From Dehalococcoidia bacterium (GTDB taxonomy: Bacteria > Chloroflexota > Dehalococcoidia > SZUA-161), in contig CP070819.1 of NCBI GenBank assembly GCA_020344295.1, forward strand, positions 1,819,450 to 1,825,464: DNA of 6,015 nucleotides. Direction: 5' to 3'. The notes beneath the pieces are model-generated. The model saw nothing but the letters and a program-made list of their open reading frames with translations. It was not told where the DNA came from and made no database searches. The translations under genes and the position numbers were made by a program. Positions within the stretch are counted from its first letter, which is position 1. Each line of letters opens with the position of its first letter. This document shows positions 1 through 5,616 of this stretch, piece after piece.

Positions 1-298
1 CCCCCATCCATGATATATATCCGTATCTTTTCCAGGCAGTGCCTTCTTTCTCAATGGTGGTAGCAAGAATAAAGCCTACTATGGCACCATTAGCCTCCGC
101 AACCAAGCAATAGTCCGCGTCCTAGCTGAAATAGTCAGTCACCTCATAAGGATCCCAGGTCCGATACAGGATCGGCGTTTCCTCACTGGTGAAAAGCTTC
201 TCCCCCAGACGATAAACGGACGCAAGATCCTCTATTTCCATATTCCGTATGATTACCTCCGGCCTCTTCCTCTTCACGTTTCTATTCTTAAGTGACAT
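1..298 (-). pseudogene. GNAT-family N-acetyltransferase, N-terminal part, interrupted by in-frame TAG
   Basis: The reading starts at ATG 298-296, preceded by AGAGG (306-310) at a 7-nt spacing. It gives 58 residues beginning MSLKNRNVKRKRPEVIIRNM, then a TAG at 124-122. The same frame continues open to the window edge with convincing family sequence, including DADYCLVAEANGAIVGFILA. The pattern of an I-I-R-N-M-E-I-E-D-L start followed by a C-L-V-A-E-x-N-G-x-I-V-G-F strand is the usual N-terminal half of a GNAT (RimI-like) acetyltransferase, which transfers acetyl from acetyl-CoA to an amine. The acetyl-CoA pyrophosphate loop would lie beyond the window. TAG is used as a normal stop by the cyclophilin and PadR genes here, so the internal TAG most likely inactivates the gene, or is a sequencing error (CAG to TAG would do it). 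The family call is fairly sure; the substrate is unknown. Confidence 0.72.
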
Positions 299-515
299 TT
301 ATTCGCCTCTCTTCGCCTGGATCGCAGGTCTCACAAATTGCCCTGGATTCGTCCAGGCATCTCCTCCAGTTCTTCAAGACTTCATCGCTGGAATCCACAC
401 CTTTTCAGTAGTAACCTTACCCGTTGCTTTCTTTTCATCCTCTGTCGTACTGCAAGCCGATTTCCCTTGCAGGCGGGCACGATTTTACCACCTGCGCCAC
501 ATTAGCGCAAATTGA
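288..515 (-). pseudogene. Coding-looking, frame-broken stretch upstream of the GNAT gene
   Basis: No intact gene of useful length is seen here on the minus strand, but two neighbouring frames read like protein. One (about 500 to 405) gives charged sequence ending TTEDEKKATGKVTTE. After a one-base shift near the AAAA run at 402-405 the other frame continues KGVDSSDEVLKNWRRCLDES and runs on to a TAA at 290-288, overlapping the GNAT start by 11 nt. A single indel would therefore join them into one small acidic protein translationally coupled to the acetyltransferase. No clear ATG and Shine-Dalgarno site is visible for it. A perfect 7-bp inverted repeat (CTGCAAG 450-456, CTTGCAG 466-472) lies inside. 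I do not recognise the protein; this may be a decayed gene or chance. Confidence 0.28.
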
Positions 516-576
516 GATTCACCGTAATCATATATAATTAGGTAGGTTTCCCGCTGCCACACCCACCCTACGCCTC

Positions 577-1371
577 TCAGTGGCCTTTCCAGACAAGCTC
601 CGCTTTGAGGATGGCGAAAAACCTTTCCCTCGCGCTCCTTTCGATCCAGGGACGGTGGCCGCACCTCTCCAACAGGATGAATCGGAAGTCTCTGAGTACA
701 CGGAAAAGAGGTGTTCTAACTCCTTCGTAGGGATGGGGGTCGTAATCGCCATGGATTGCGATTACAGGGCACTGGATCCCTTCTCCGAACTCCAGTAGCT
801 TCCCGCTGCTTCTCAGCACTCTAGCCTGTTCCCATACACTCTGAAAGATGTCGTACTGACATTCCAACACCTCATCGTCATGGGGCAAGGGGTCATACGA
901 GTCAGCCCTGGATAACAACTCCCCGAGTCGGGCCATAAGCGTATTCTTATCTTCAACTGAGGGATCGTTCAAAGCGTCCATCAACAATACTGTTTCCTCT
1001 CTTGCCTCAGGACCTAGCCGACCCAACCGGGTTTCCATAATGTGTGCTGCATATTTCTCCTCATAGGCTCCACTGCCAACTAGTATGAGCTTTTTCACGA
1101 TTGAGGGATACCGGGCGGCAACAATGAAACCGAGCATTGCCCCCCATGAAAAACCGATTAAGGTGACAGGGATATCTACGTTATCTTTCAGTACATCTTG
1201 CAGTTCCTCGACCTGTCCATGAATGGTTGCCGCCGTTTGCAGCGGCTCCAGAACACTCATAACGGAGGAAAGTTCTCGGGCAACCGGTGCCATCTCTCCC
1301 GGCGCACCTGGTCCGCCGTGAATGACAGCTACAGTGAATGGCATTCTGCCATATTTTCTCAAGTTCTCCAT
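577..1371 (-). CDS. Alpha/beta hydrolase (proline iminopeptidase-like fold)
   Basis: This is a 264-residue single-domain alpha/beta hydrolase with no signal peptide or membrane segment, so probably cytoplasmic. The family signatures are in order: the oxyanion-loop motif HGGPG at residues 18-22, the nucleophile elbow GFSWG at 73-77 with Ser75, the acid loop HGDYDPHP with Asp211, and the catalytic His239 in CGHRPW. The triad is complete and the length is normal for the family, so it should be active as a serine hydrolase, peptidase or esterase; the substrate cannot be read from sequence. HGGPG is common in prolyl aminopeptidase relatives, but the cap (about 105-195) is not diagnostic. The start is uncertain: ATG 1371 and ATG 1344 (Met10, giving MPFTVAVIHGG) are both possible and neither has a strong ribosome site. 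It is divergent from the cyclophilin gene and upstream of the broken GNAT region on the same strand. Confidence 0.9.
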   Translation of the reverse strand: MENLRKYGRMPFTVAVIHGGPGAPGEMAPVARELSSVMSVLEPLQTAATIHGQVEELQDVLKDNVDIPVTLIGFSWGAMLGFIVAARYPSIVKKLILVGSGAYEEKYAAHIMETRLGRLGPEAREETVLLMDALNDPSVEDKNTLMARLGELLSRADSYDPLPHDDEVLECQYDIFQSVWEQARVLRSSGKLLEFGEGIQCPVIAIHGDYDPHPYEGVRTPLFRVLRDFRFILLERCGHRPWIERSARERFFAILKAELVWKGH

Positions 1372-1406
1372 ATCAGTCTCAAATCCAACCTTTTTCTGCC
1401 TGTAAA

Positions 1407-1425
1407 ATAAATGGATTCCATTTAT
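1407..1425. promoter_or_regulatory. Perfect palindrome between divergent genes (candidate operator)
   Basis: ATAAATGG (1407-1414), a 3-nt centre ATT, and CCATTTAT (1418-1425) form an uninterrupted 8-bp inverted repeat. It sits in the intergenic gap between the hydrolase start (1371, minus) and the cyclophilin start (1478, plus), where a shared regulator could bind. No poly-T follows on either side, and both genes point away from it, so a terminator is unlikely. No convincing -35/-10 pair was found in the gap. An operator role is inference from position and symmetry only. Confidence 0.35.
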
Positions 1426-1477
1426 CTGCTGTTCAATGTATCATATGTTCCATCTAAGTCAACCGGAAAACGAACAA

Positions 1478-2134
1478 ATGCGACAATCGACGATCTTATT
1501 AACATCAATAGTTCTGGTTCTTTACTTACTGGTTATTACCGGCTGCGGTAGCACATTCGAAGCACCAAGCCCAACACCCGAGCCCACATCTGAGCCCACA
1601 CCCGTTGCCAGCCCCACCACAACCCTGAGACCTACTCCAACGCCAATTGAAATCCCAATGGTTGATACGGGTAAGCAATATACTGCCATTATCGAAACCG
1701 AAAAGGGCGATCTGGTACTGGAACTGTACTCCAGTGATGCACCCATAACAGTCAGCAACTTCGTTCACCTCGCCCGTCAAAGTTACTACGATGGGACGAC
1801 TTTTCACCGCGTAATTCCAGGCTTCATGGCGCAAGGAGGCGACCCTACGGGAACGGGTAGGGGCAATCCCGGTTACTTCATTCCCGATGAAATAAACCAG
1901 CACACCCATGTGGCCGGTGCGCTCTCTATGGCCAACATGGGTGTTCCCAATACCGGCGGCTCCCAGTTTTTCATTACTTATGAACCTAAGCACAACCTTG
2001 ATGGCAGGCATACGGTCTTTGGTCACTTGATTGAGGGGACAGACGTTCTCGAATCACTTACACCCAGGGACCCCGATGAAAACCCGGACTATGAGGGCGA
2101 TTCCATTATCCAGATAGCTATTGTGGAAAGTTAG
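1478..2134 (+). CDS. Lipoprotein peptidyl-prolyl cis-trans isomerase, cyclophilin type
   Basis: This enzyme isomerises Xaa-Pro bonds and here should act outside the cytoplasmic membrane, helping exported proteins fold. From Met 1478 the protein is 218 residues. It has a type II signal peptide (MRQ, hydrophobic core, lipobox I-T-G-C with Cys23), a Pro/Thr/Ser-rich linker of about 30 residues, then a full cyclophilin domain to the end. Family motifs are [26 protein letters not shown] and LDGRHTVFG. Residues matching the human CypA active site (Arg55, Phe60, Met61, Gln63, Ala101, Phe113, Leu122, His126) are present, but the Trp121 position is Asn (KHNLDG), as in many bacterial cyclophilins with weak cyclosporin binding. 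The frame is open from ATG 1436, which would add 14 residues; 1478 is preferred because it gives a normal signal peptide, though its ribosome site (GGAAAA) is weak. It stops with TAG. Confidence 0.93.
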   Translation: MRQSTILLTSIVLVLYLLVITGCGSTFEAPSPTPEPTSEPTPVASPTTTLRPTPTPIEIPMVDTGKQYTAIIETEKGDLVLELYSSDAPITVSNFVHLARQSYYDGTTFHRVIPGFMAQGGDPTGTGRGNPGYFIPDEINQHTHVAGALSMANMGVPNTGGSQFFITYEPKHNLDGRHTVFGHLIEGTDVLESLTPRDPDENPDYEGDSIIQIAIVES

Positions 2135-2182
2135 ATATTGACCTACTTCAGAGCGCGAAAAGGTACTTTAAATCCAGCAACT

Positions 2183-2401
2183 CTAAGCAGCGGAAGCAGC
2201 TAAGTCCCTAGCACCAGCTTTGACCACATCGAAGACAGCTTCGTTTCGCAGATATTGCCCCTCACCGAATACCTCATAGACTTCAACATACCTGGTAAAT
2301 ATTTCAGAATCATCACAGCCAGTACTGTCCCCTGCAACTCCCCGCAGAAGGACATGGACGTTCCTGCCGCACCTTTTATCGATTTCTATCCTCAATTTCA
2401 T
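2183..2401 (-). CDS. Small protein of unknown function (72 residues)
   Basis: ATG 2401 follows a GGGGGTGG stretch at about 5 nt, a plausible ribosome site; a GTG at 2410 is an alternative. The product begins MKLRIEIDKRCGRNVHVLLR and has a middle of mixed charge (SEIFTRYVEVYEVFGEGQYL), ending in an Ala-rich tail before TAG. The alternation suggests a beta strand start followed by helix. I recognise no family, signal peptide or membrane segment. It is convergent with the cyclophilin gene, 48 nt from it. The overlapping plus-strand frame (2255-2488) has only a TTG start and no ribosome site, so the minus frame is the better candidate. Protein-like composition is the main evidence, and a chance open frame is not excluded. 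Confidence 0.45.
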   Translation of the reverse strand: MKLRIEIDKRCGRNVHVLLRGVAGDSTGCDDSEIFTRYVEVYEVFGEGQYLRNEAVFDVVKAGARDLAASAA

Positions 2402-2489
2402 CGATACCACCCCCTGACTGACCTGGGCTCACACAATAGCACAGGTCTTGGTACGTATTCCATAGTTATTTTCGGGGATAAGATATAGA

Positions 2490-2505
2490 TATATAGTGCT
2501 ATATA
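2490..2505. repeat. AT-rich perfect inverted repeat
   Basis: TATATAG (2490-2496), centre TG, CTATATA (2499-2505) form a 7-bp inverted repeat in an AT-rich stretch about 95 bp upstream of the padR-operon promoter. It lies between the divergent small minus-strand gene and the PadR gene, and could be a regulator site or a melting-prone element. No function is shown. Confidence 0.35.
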
Positions 2506-2600
2506 AATAATGATATAATGGGCATCCTCCCAAATATGGTCTGCCGTCAACACCCCCATACCTCAGTTAAACCTACGGCCATACAAAAAAATTTACCCCC

Positions 2601-2629
2601 TTGACAAAACCATTACGTGGTGATATGAT
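2601..2629 (+). promoter_or_regulatory. Sigma-70-type promoter of the PadR/Met-rich operon
   Basis: TTGACA (2601-2606) is followed by exactly 17 nt and TATGAT (2624-2629), a near-consensus housekeeping promoter. An A-rich run (about 2584-2593) lies just upstream and may act as an UP-like element. Transcription should start near 2636, giving a leader of about 59 nt before the PadR ATG at 2695. An imperfect inverted repeat (GTGAT 2620-2624, ATCAC 2637-2641) overlaps the -10 and start site, which is where a repressor would block transcription. Confidence 0.82.
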
Positions 2630-2636
2630 GCAACAC

Positions 2637-2670
2637 ATCACGATATATCGCGTTATTACACGATATAATG
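2637..2670. promoter_or_regulatory. Candidate PadR operator in the leader
   Basis: CGATATATCG at 2641-2650 is a perfect 10-bp palindrome. The core CGATATA recurs at 2661-2667, exactly 20 bp (two helical turns) downstream, each copy preceded by an A/T-C-A context. The pair lies just past the predicted start site and before the ribosome site. PadR proteins commonly bind AT-rich dyads at their own promoters, so autoregulation is a reasonable inference. No binding is demonstrated. Confidence 0.45.
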
Positions 2671-2694
2671 ACAAGATAATATAAGGAGGCAGCA

Positions 2695-3192
2695 ATGTTT
2701 ACAAGGCACAGGATGTTCCACGAGCACATGCAGGAGAGCCCGTTTCAGAAAGGAGACATGAAATACGTAATCCTGGATATCATAAAGGATAAGCCCTGCC
2801 ACGGCTACGAGATCATTCGTATCCTTGAGGATCGTTCCCACGGTCTCTATTCACCAAGCCCCGGCGCGGTCTACCCGACCCTTCAACTTCTGGAAGAAAT
2901 GGGCTATATCGAGGTAGAACACGAAAACGGTAAGAAAATCTACACCGTAACCAATGAAGGAAAGCAGTTCCTTTCCGACCGGGAGCATTTCGCCGAGGGC
3001 ATCAAGAAACAGATGAGAGACCACTGGAGCAAGAAAAACACTTCCGATATACGGGAGACAATGGCTGAAATTGGACGGATGGGACGTCTGGTGGGCAGGC
3101 GTTTCCGCCATATAGATGCAGATAAAATGCGACGTATCAGGGAAGTGATCTCCCGGGCATATCATGACATTGAGGCCATACTTGACCAGTAG
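2695..3192 (+). CDS. PadR-family transcriptional regulator
   Basis: This is a 165-residue winged-helix repressor, starting 5 nt after AAGGAGG (2683-2689). The PadR domain spans about residues 22-95: KYVILDIIKDKPCHGYEIIR (first helices), the recognition-helix signature SPSPGAVYPTLQLLEEMGYI at 53-72, and a beta wing reading E-x-E-N-G-K-K-I-Y-T-V-T-N-E-G. The C-terminal part (about 95-165) is helical and charged, as expected for the dimerisation arm. The N-terminal tail MFTRHRMFHEHMQ is unusual in holding His5, His9, His11 and three Met residues, a possible metal or ligand site. It is the first gene of an operon whose second gene encodes a Met-rich protein 41 nt downstream. PadR repressors often sense a small molecule or stress and control neighbouring genes, so it probably represses its own operon. 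The family is sure; the inducer is unknown. Confidence 0.95.
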   Translation: MFTRHRMFHEHMQESPFQKGDMKYVILDIIKDKPCHGYEIIRILEDRSHGLYSPSPGAVYPTLQLLEEMGYIEVEHENGKKIYTVTNEGKQFLSDREHFAEGIKKQMRDHWSKKNTSDIRETMAEIGRMGRLVGRRFRHIDADKMRRIREVISRAYHDIEAILDQ

Positions 3193-3233
3193 AACCAAAC
3201 AGGCGAACTCACAAATAAAAGGAGGGACATATT

Positions 3234-3722
3234 ATGAGTGAGATGGACGCTCTGATGGAAGCCATGATGGGGAGCATGAGTAAAGAGGATAGGCTGAAGA
3301 TAATGGAGACAATGATGGAGAAGTTTTTCGCAGACGTAACTGTGGAGGAGAAACAGAAAATGATGGAGCAGATGATGCCCCGGATGATGGAAGGCGTAAA
3401 CATGATGGAGATGATGCCGAGGATGATGATGGGCATGATGGGTGGTGGCCAGAGCGGTGATGAGAGTGGAGGTGGAATGACGGGGATGATGTCAAAAATG
3501 ATGGCAGGTGGTCAGGAAAAGGGTATGCCGATGATGCCCCACATGATGACCCATATGATGCCTCACTGCCTGCCCATGATGCTCCCCCATGTTCCTCCGG
3601 AGGAGCGAGTGGATTTCGTACTGAACATGATTACAACCCTTATGGAGCATGGTTCGGCTGGAATGTCCGAAGACGAGAAAAACGAATTCGTGGCCAAAGT
3701 GCTTGAAAGAGTTACGTCATGA
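3234..3722 (+). CDS. Methionine-rich protein with His/Cys cluster, function unknown
   Basis: The gene starts 8 nt after GGAGG (3221-3225) and is co-transcribed with the PadR gene. The product has 162 residues, of which 41 (25%) are methionine, mostly as MM pairs spaced like helix faces. No signal peptide or membrane segment is seen, so it is probably cytoplasmic. Four copies of a helical unit, hydrophobic-[S/T/P]-x-[E/D]-[E/D]-[R/K] followed by paired hydrophobics, are visible at residues 15-31, 35-51, 120-136 and 144-160. Between them lie a Gly-rich hinge (about 70-84) and a Met/His segment with His103, His107, His111, Cys112 and His119, plus many Met. Thioether, imidazole and thiol ligands together suggest binding of a soft metal such as Cu(I), or a sink for oxidants; this is inference. 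I do not recognise a named family. The start, frame and reality as a gene are well supported. Confidence 0.9.
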   Translation: MSEMDALMEAMMGSMSKEDRLKIMETMMEKFFADVTVEEKQKMMEQMMPRMMEGVNMMEMMPRMMMGMMGGGQSGDESGGGMTGMMSKMMAGGQEKGMPMMPHMMTHMMPHCLPMMLPHVPPEERVDFVLNMITTLMEHGSAGMSEDEKNEFVAKVLERVTS

Positions 3723-3757
3723 CTACTGTCGAGCACTGGCGTTGATAAACGGGGATA

Positions 3758-3787
3758 GACTGCCCTCGGGCTGGGTAGCAGGGAGTC
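3758..3787. terminator. Stem-loop downstream of the Met-rich gene
   Basis: GACT-(G)-CCCT at 3758-3766 pairs with AGGGAGTC at 3780-3787 with one bulged G. It lies 36 nt after the Met-rich stop codon. No T-tract follows, so it may be an mRNA 3' end structure or a weak terminator rather than a classic intrinsic terminator. Confidence 0.3.
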
Positions 3788-3943
3788 GATAGCTAATGTG
3801 GAAAAATACACAAGGTCAATAAGATTTGAGGACTTGTTGAAGTTATACTCACCGATAATTGAGTAGGGCTGCAGAGAACAGCTCAAACGGCAATCTTGGT
3901 AAATGAGAGGGGATTGTAGGAGGGTTGTCGCGGTTAAAAAGCC

Positions 3944-3979
3944 AAAGGGAGCTTCGGCTGTTGGACCAAAGCTCCCTTT
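3944..3979. terminator. Bidirectional intrinsic terminator between convergent genes
   Basis: AAAGGGAGCTT (3944-3954) and AAGCTCCCTTT (3969-3979) form a perfect 11-bp stem with a 14-nt loop, between two convergent transcription units. On the minus strand the stem is followed by a TTTTT run (3940-3936), and on the plus strand by TTTATT. It ends the secreted protein gene (4024-5031) and probably also backs up termination of the PadR operon. A second, outer 7-bp inverted repeat, CGGTTAA (3931-3937) with TTAACCG (3989-3995), encloses it. Confidence 0.75.
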
Positions 3980-4023
3980 ATTCGCCTATTAACCGTAGCT
4001 ACCTAATGACGTTAAAACCACGG

Positions 4024-5031
4024 TTATTCTGGTTGCGGTGGCGTAAACTCAGTTGTCGCCACAGGATAGAACCTGAGCTTCATCAGCTTTGTTCCATCGT
4101 TGTCTATTGGCTGCTGGGTAACGACAAGGTCTGCAATGTCGAAAATCCAAACATCAGTATGGTGGGTAGCAAGACCTGCGGCTTCCTGGTCAGCTCGCCA
4201 AATATTGAACTCCGCCTCTGAAATGACGCCGTCTGGAATTGAACCGTCTGCACCGTCATACGTCAATGGTACATCCCATTCGTCAACAACGCCATCGGGA
4301 ACTCCACCAGGCCCACTAGTATCAAGGACAGAATCATAGACCCATCCAGACCATCTGAACAGATCTGATATATATCTGGCCTTAGCCGACTTACCCTTCT
4401 GATCTGGTTCTGGAGGTTCAAATCTGAGAAATGCCTCATCTGTTGCCACATATATATCCTGTTGGGTGATAAGACCCAATGCCAGCAGGCAATCTGTGTA
4501 ATCGGGGAAATCGGGGTCACCAGCGTCATTGCAGGCCTGTACAACAAGGTTCGGCGACAAGATGAACTTGCTTGGGCAGACATCTTCGCCACAATCATCA
4601 CCGTTGTTTGGTTTGCCTCGGATCCTACCGAAGACATAGTATCCTTCCGCTGGAATGACACTGCCATCGTCTAGCTGGATGTTGTAAGGAATCTGGACTT
4701 TCGCCGGGCTTCCGTCGAAGGGTTCTGCGCAGTTATCCAGCACTCGTAATTCATATACATTTGCTTTCTTATTCGACACATATTGTATATTCTGTTCTAT
4801 AGCGCCAGCGTCATCATCCAAGAGGACTTTTACAACATTTCCTCCTGCCGACGGGTCACACACATAGTCGGCATTCTTCCCCTGAATATTTAAATTAAAA
4901 TGTTTACCACTCGGATATCCGTTACTTTTTTCAATAACATTTTGCGGCTTGGCTGCCATAGCTGTTGAAATTCCAACAACCAGTGCAACCACTGTAATGA
5001 CTGTGATTGTTAATATCAGTATCCGTTTCAT
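4024..5031 (-). CDS. Secreted protein with six cysteines and two acidic DG loops, function unknown
   Basis: The gene starts at ATG 5031, 9 nt after GAAAGGAG (5041-5048), and encodes 335 residues. It opens with a clear signal peptide, MKRILILTITVITVVALVVG, with a likely signal peptidase I cut after AMA at residue 26. No lipobox, later membrane segment or sortase motif is seen, so the protein is probably released or loosely cell-bound. Six cysteines (58, 101, 147, 152, 167, 181) lie in the first half of the mature chain and could form three disulfides. At 242-253 and 263-274 are two related acidic loops of the form G-x-[VI]-P-D-G-V-[VI]-x-E; they match the second half of an EF-hand or dockerin loop, suggesting calcium binding, but the first half is not canonical. 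The C-terminus is rich in Pro, Thr and Gln. I do not recognise the family. It is monocistronic and ends before a strong terminator. Confidence 0.85.
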   Translation of the reverse strand: MKRILILTITVITVVALVVGISTAMAAKPQNVIEKSNGYPSGKHFNLNIQGKNADYVCDPSAGGNVVKVLLDDDAGAIEQNIQYVSNKKANVYELRVLDNCAEPFDGSPAKVQIPYNIQLDDGSVIPAEGYYVFGRIRGKPNNGDDCGEDVCPSKFILSPNLVVQACNDAGDPDFPDYTDCLLALGLITQQDIYVATDEAFLRFEPPEPDQKGKSAKARYISDLFRWSGWVYDSVLDTSGPGGVPDGVVDEWDVPLTYDGADGSIPDGVISEAEFNIWRADQEAAGLATHHTDVWIFDIADLVVTQQPIDNDGTKLMKLRFYPVATTEFTPPQPE

Positions 5032-5383
5032 AGCACTTTACTCCTTTCATTGTTGATCTTCGTTTGCTCCTGCATTACTCCAAATATAATTATTTGATTT
5101 TGGATTCCCTATCACCCCCCTAAAAGCCGACTTAGGTGTAACAAAACACTGTTCTGTTCGTTATAAACAGAAAGGTATTCTCGATAATATTCCTAATATA
5201 GTTAATCCGTGAATCACCATAACGTTCATTTTTTCCCAGATAATAGTCGTGTTTTATTCGTCCTTTATTGATGGTACTTGTTAGTTTACGAGTAATAATC
5301 TTTATGAAAGATAAGTACTCCTATACAACTAGATAATCCCCCATTATTTACCAATACCCACACCACGGGTGATCGTAACAAGT
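5032..5383. other. AT-rich non-coding region upstream of the secreted protein gene
   Basis: This 350-bp stretch has stops in all frames and no supported gene. It must hold the promoter of the minus-strand secreted protein gene, but no clear -35/-10 pair stands out. Small inverted repeats are visible: ATCTTT/AAAGAT (5298-5303, 5307-5312) and CCTAA/TTAGG (5119-5123, 5132-5136). The latter lies about 90 bp upstream of the start codon and could be leader structure. I match no known riboswitch. Confidence 0.5.
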
Positions 5384-5417
5384 AAAAAATAAGCCTCAAC
5401 ATATCAATGCTGAGGCT
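5384..5417 (-). terminator. Rho-independent terminator of the small-paralog operon
   Basis: AGCCTCA (5392-5398) pairs with TGAGGCT (5411-5417). After one mismatch the stem continues with CAT/ATG, closing on a 4-nt loop. Read on the minus strand, the hairpin is followed directly by TTATTTTTT (5392-5384). It lies 35 nt after the stop of the 51-residue gene, closing the minus-strand operon from the right edge. Confidence 0.85.
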
Positions 5418-5451
5418 CCCCATGCGGCGATGTGTACCCGCTATTTTACTA

Positions 5452-5607
5452 TTAGTAGGTGAATTCGTAGCTCTCCATTAGGATGGAACATCTATGTAGG
5501 AAATCCTTGAATACATTATAGCTACGAAAAAGCAGCTCACCTCCGCCTTCACCTGTTATAACCAAATGGATTTCGCCCTCCTCAGTTTCGCTAATATCGA
5601 CATTCAC
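5452..5607 (-). CDS. Short paralog (51 residues) of the adjacent 74-residue protein
   Basis: GTG 5607 follows AGGAG (5613-5617) at a 5-nt spacing, just 9 nt after the stop of the upstream gene, so the two are co-translated. The product begins VNVDISETEEGEIHLVITGE and aligns without gaps to the neighbouring 74-residue protein: about 23 of the first 48 positions are identical, including IHLV, GEGxGEL, Cys40 and ESYE. It stops with TAA at 5454-5452 soon after ESYE, so the last 25 or so residues of the longer copy are missing; this may be a truncated duplicate or a naturally short form. Conservation of the start, ribosome site and core motifs argues for a real gene. Function unknown; no signal peptide or membrane segment. 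Confidence 0.75.
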   Translation of the reverse strand: MNVDISETEEGEIHLVITGEGGGELLFRSYNVFKDFLHRCSILMESYEFTY

Positions 5608-5616
5608 TGTTACTCC

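Larger units (their letters stand above)
3723..4023. other. Convergent intergenic region
   Basis: This 300-bp gap separates the plus-strand PadR/Met-rich operon from the minus-strand secreted protein gene. Apart from the bulged stem-loop near 3758-3787 and the strong hairpin at 3944-3979, I see no gene with a start and ribosome site. A short open stretch from a GTG near 3798 encodes only about 21 residues with no ribosome site and is not called. Confidence 0.6.

Noticed and set aside
122..124. Pyrrolysine at the GNAT amber codon
   Set aside because: No pyl genes or insertion element are visible and TAG ends two other genes here; kept only as a remote option.
440..505. tRNA-like look on the minus strand (GGCGCAGGTGGTA followed by a hairpin)
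   Set aside because: The D-arm-like part is followed by no GTTCGA T-loop and no matching acceptor stem, so a tRNA cannot be folded.
249..515. 88-residue plus-strand hydrophobic frame
   Set aside because: It is antisense to the GNAT start and the broken upstream frame, has no ribosome site, and its hydrophobicity mirrors Lys/Arg/Glu codons on the other strand.
1522..2026. Minus-strand open frames opposite the cyclophilin gene
   Set aside because: They are antisense to a clear cyclophilin domain; the Gly/Val-rich run is the complement of the Pro/Thr linker.
3209..3495. Minus-strand open frames opposite the Met-rich gene (Ile-rich and His/Ser-rich products)
   Set aside because: Their composition is the mechanical complement of repeated ATG codons (CAT, ATC, TCA). 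They have no ribosome sites and oppose a well-supported gene.
3798..3863. 21-residue plus-strand frame starting GTG
   Set aside because: It is very short, has no ribosome site, and resembles no family I know.
4263..4667. 134-residue minus frame overlapping the secreted protein gene
   Set aside because: It is in another frame of the same strand inside a gene with signal peptide and strong ribosome site, and has no start signals.
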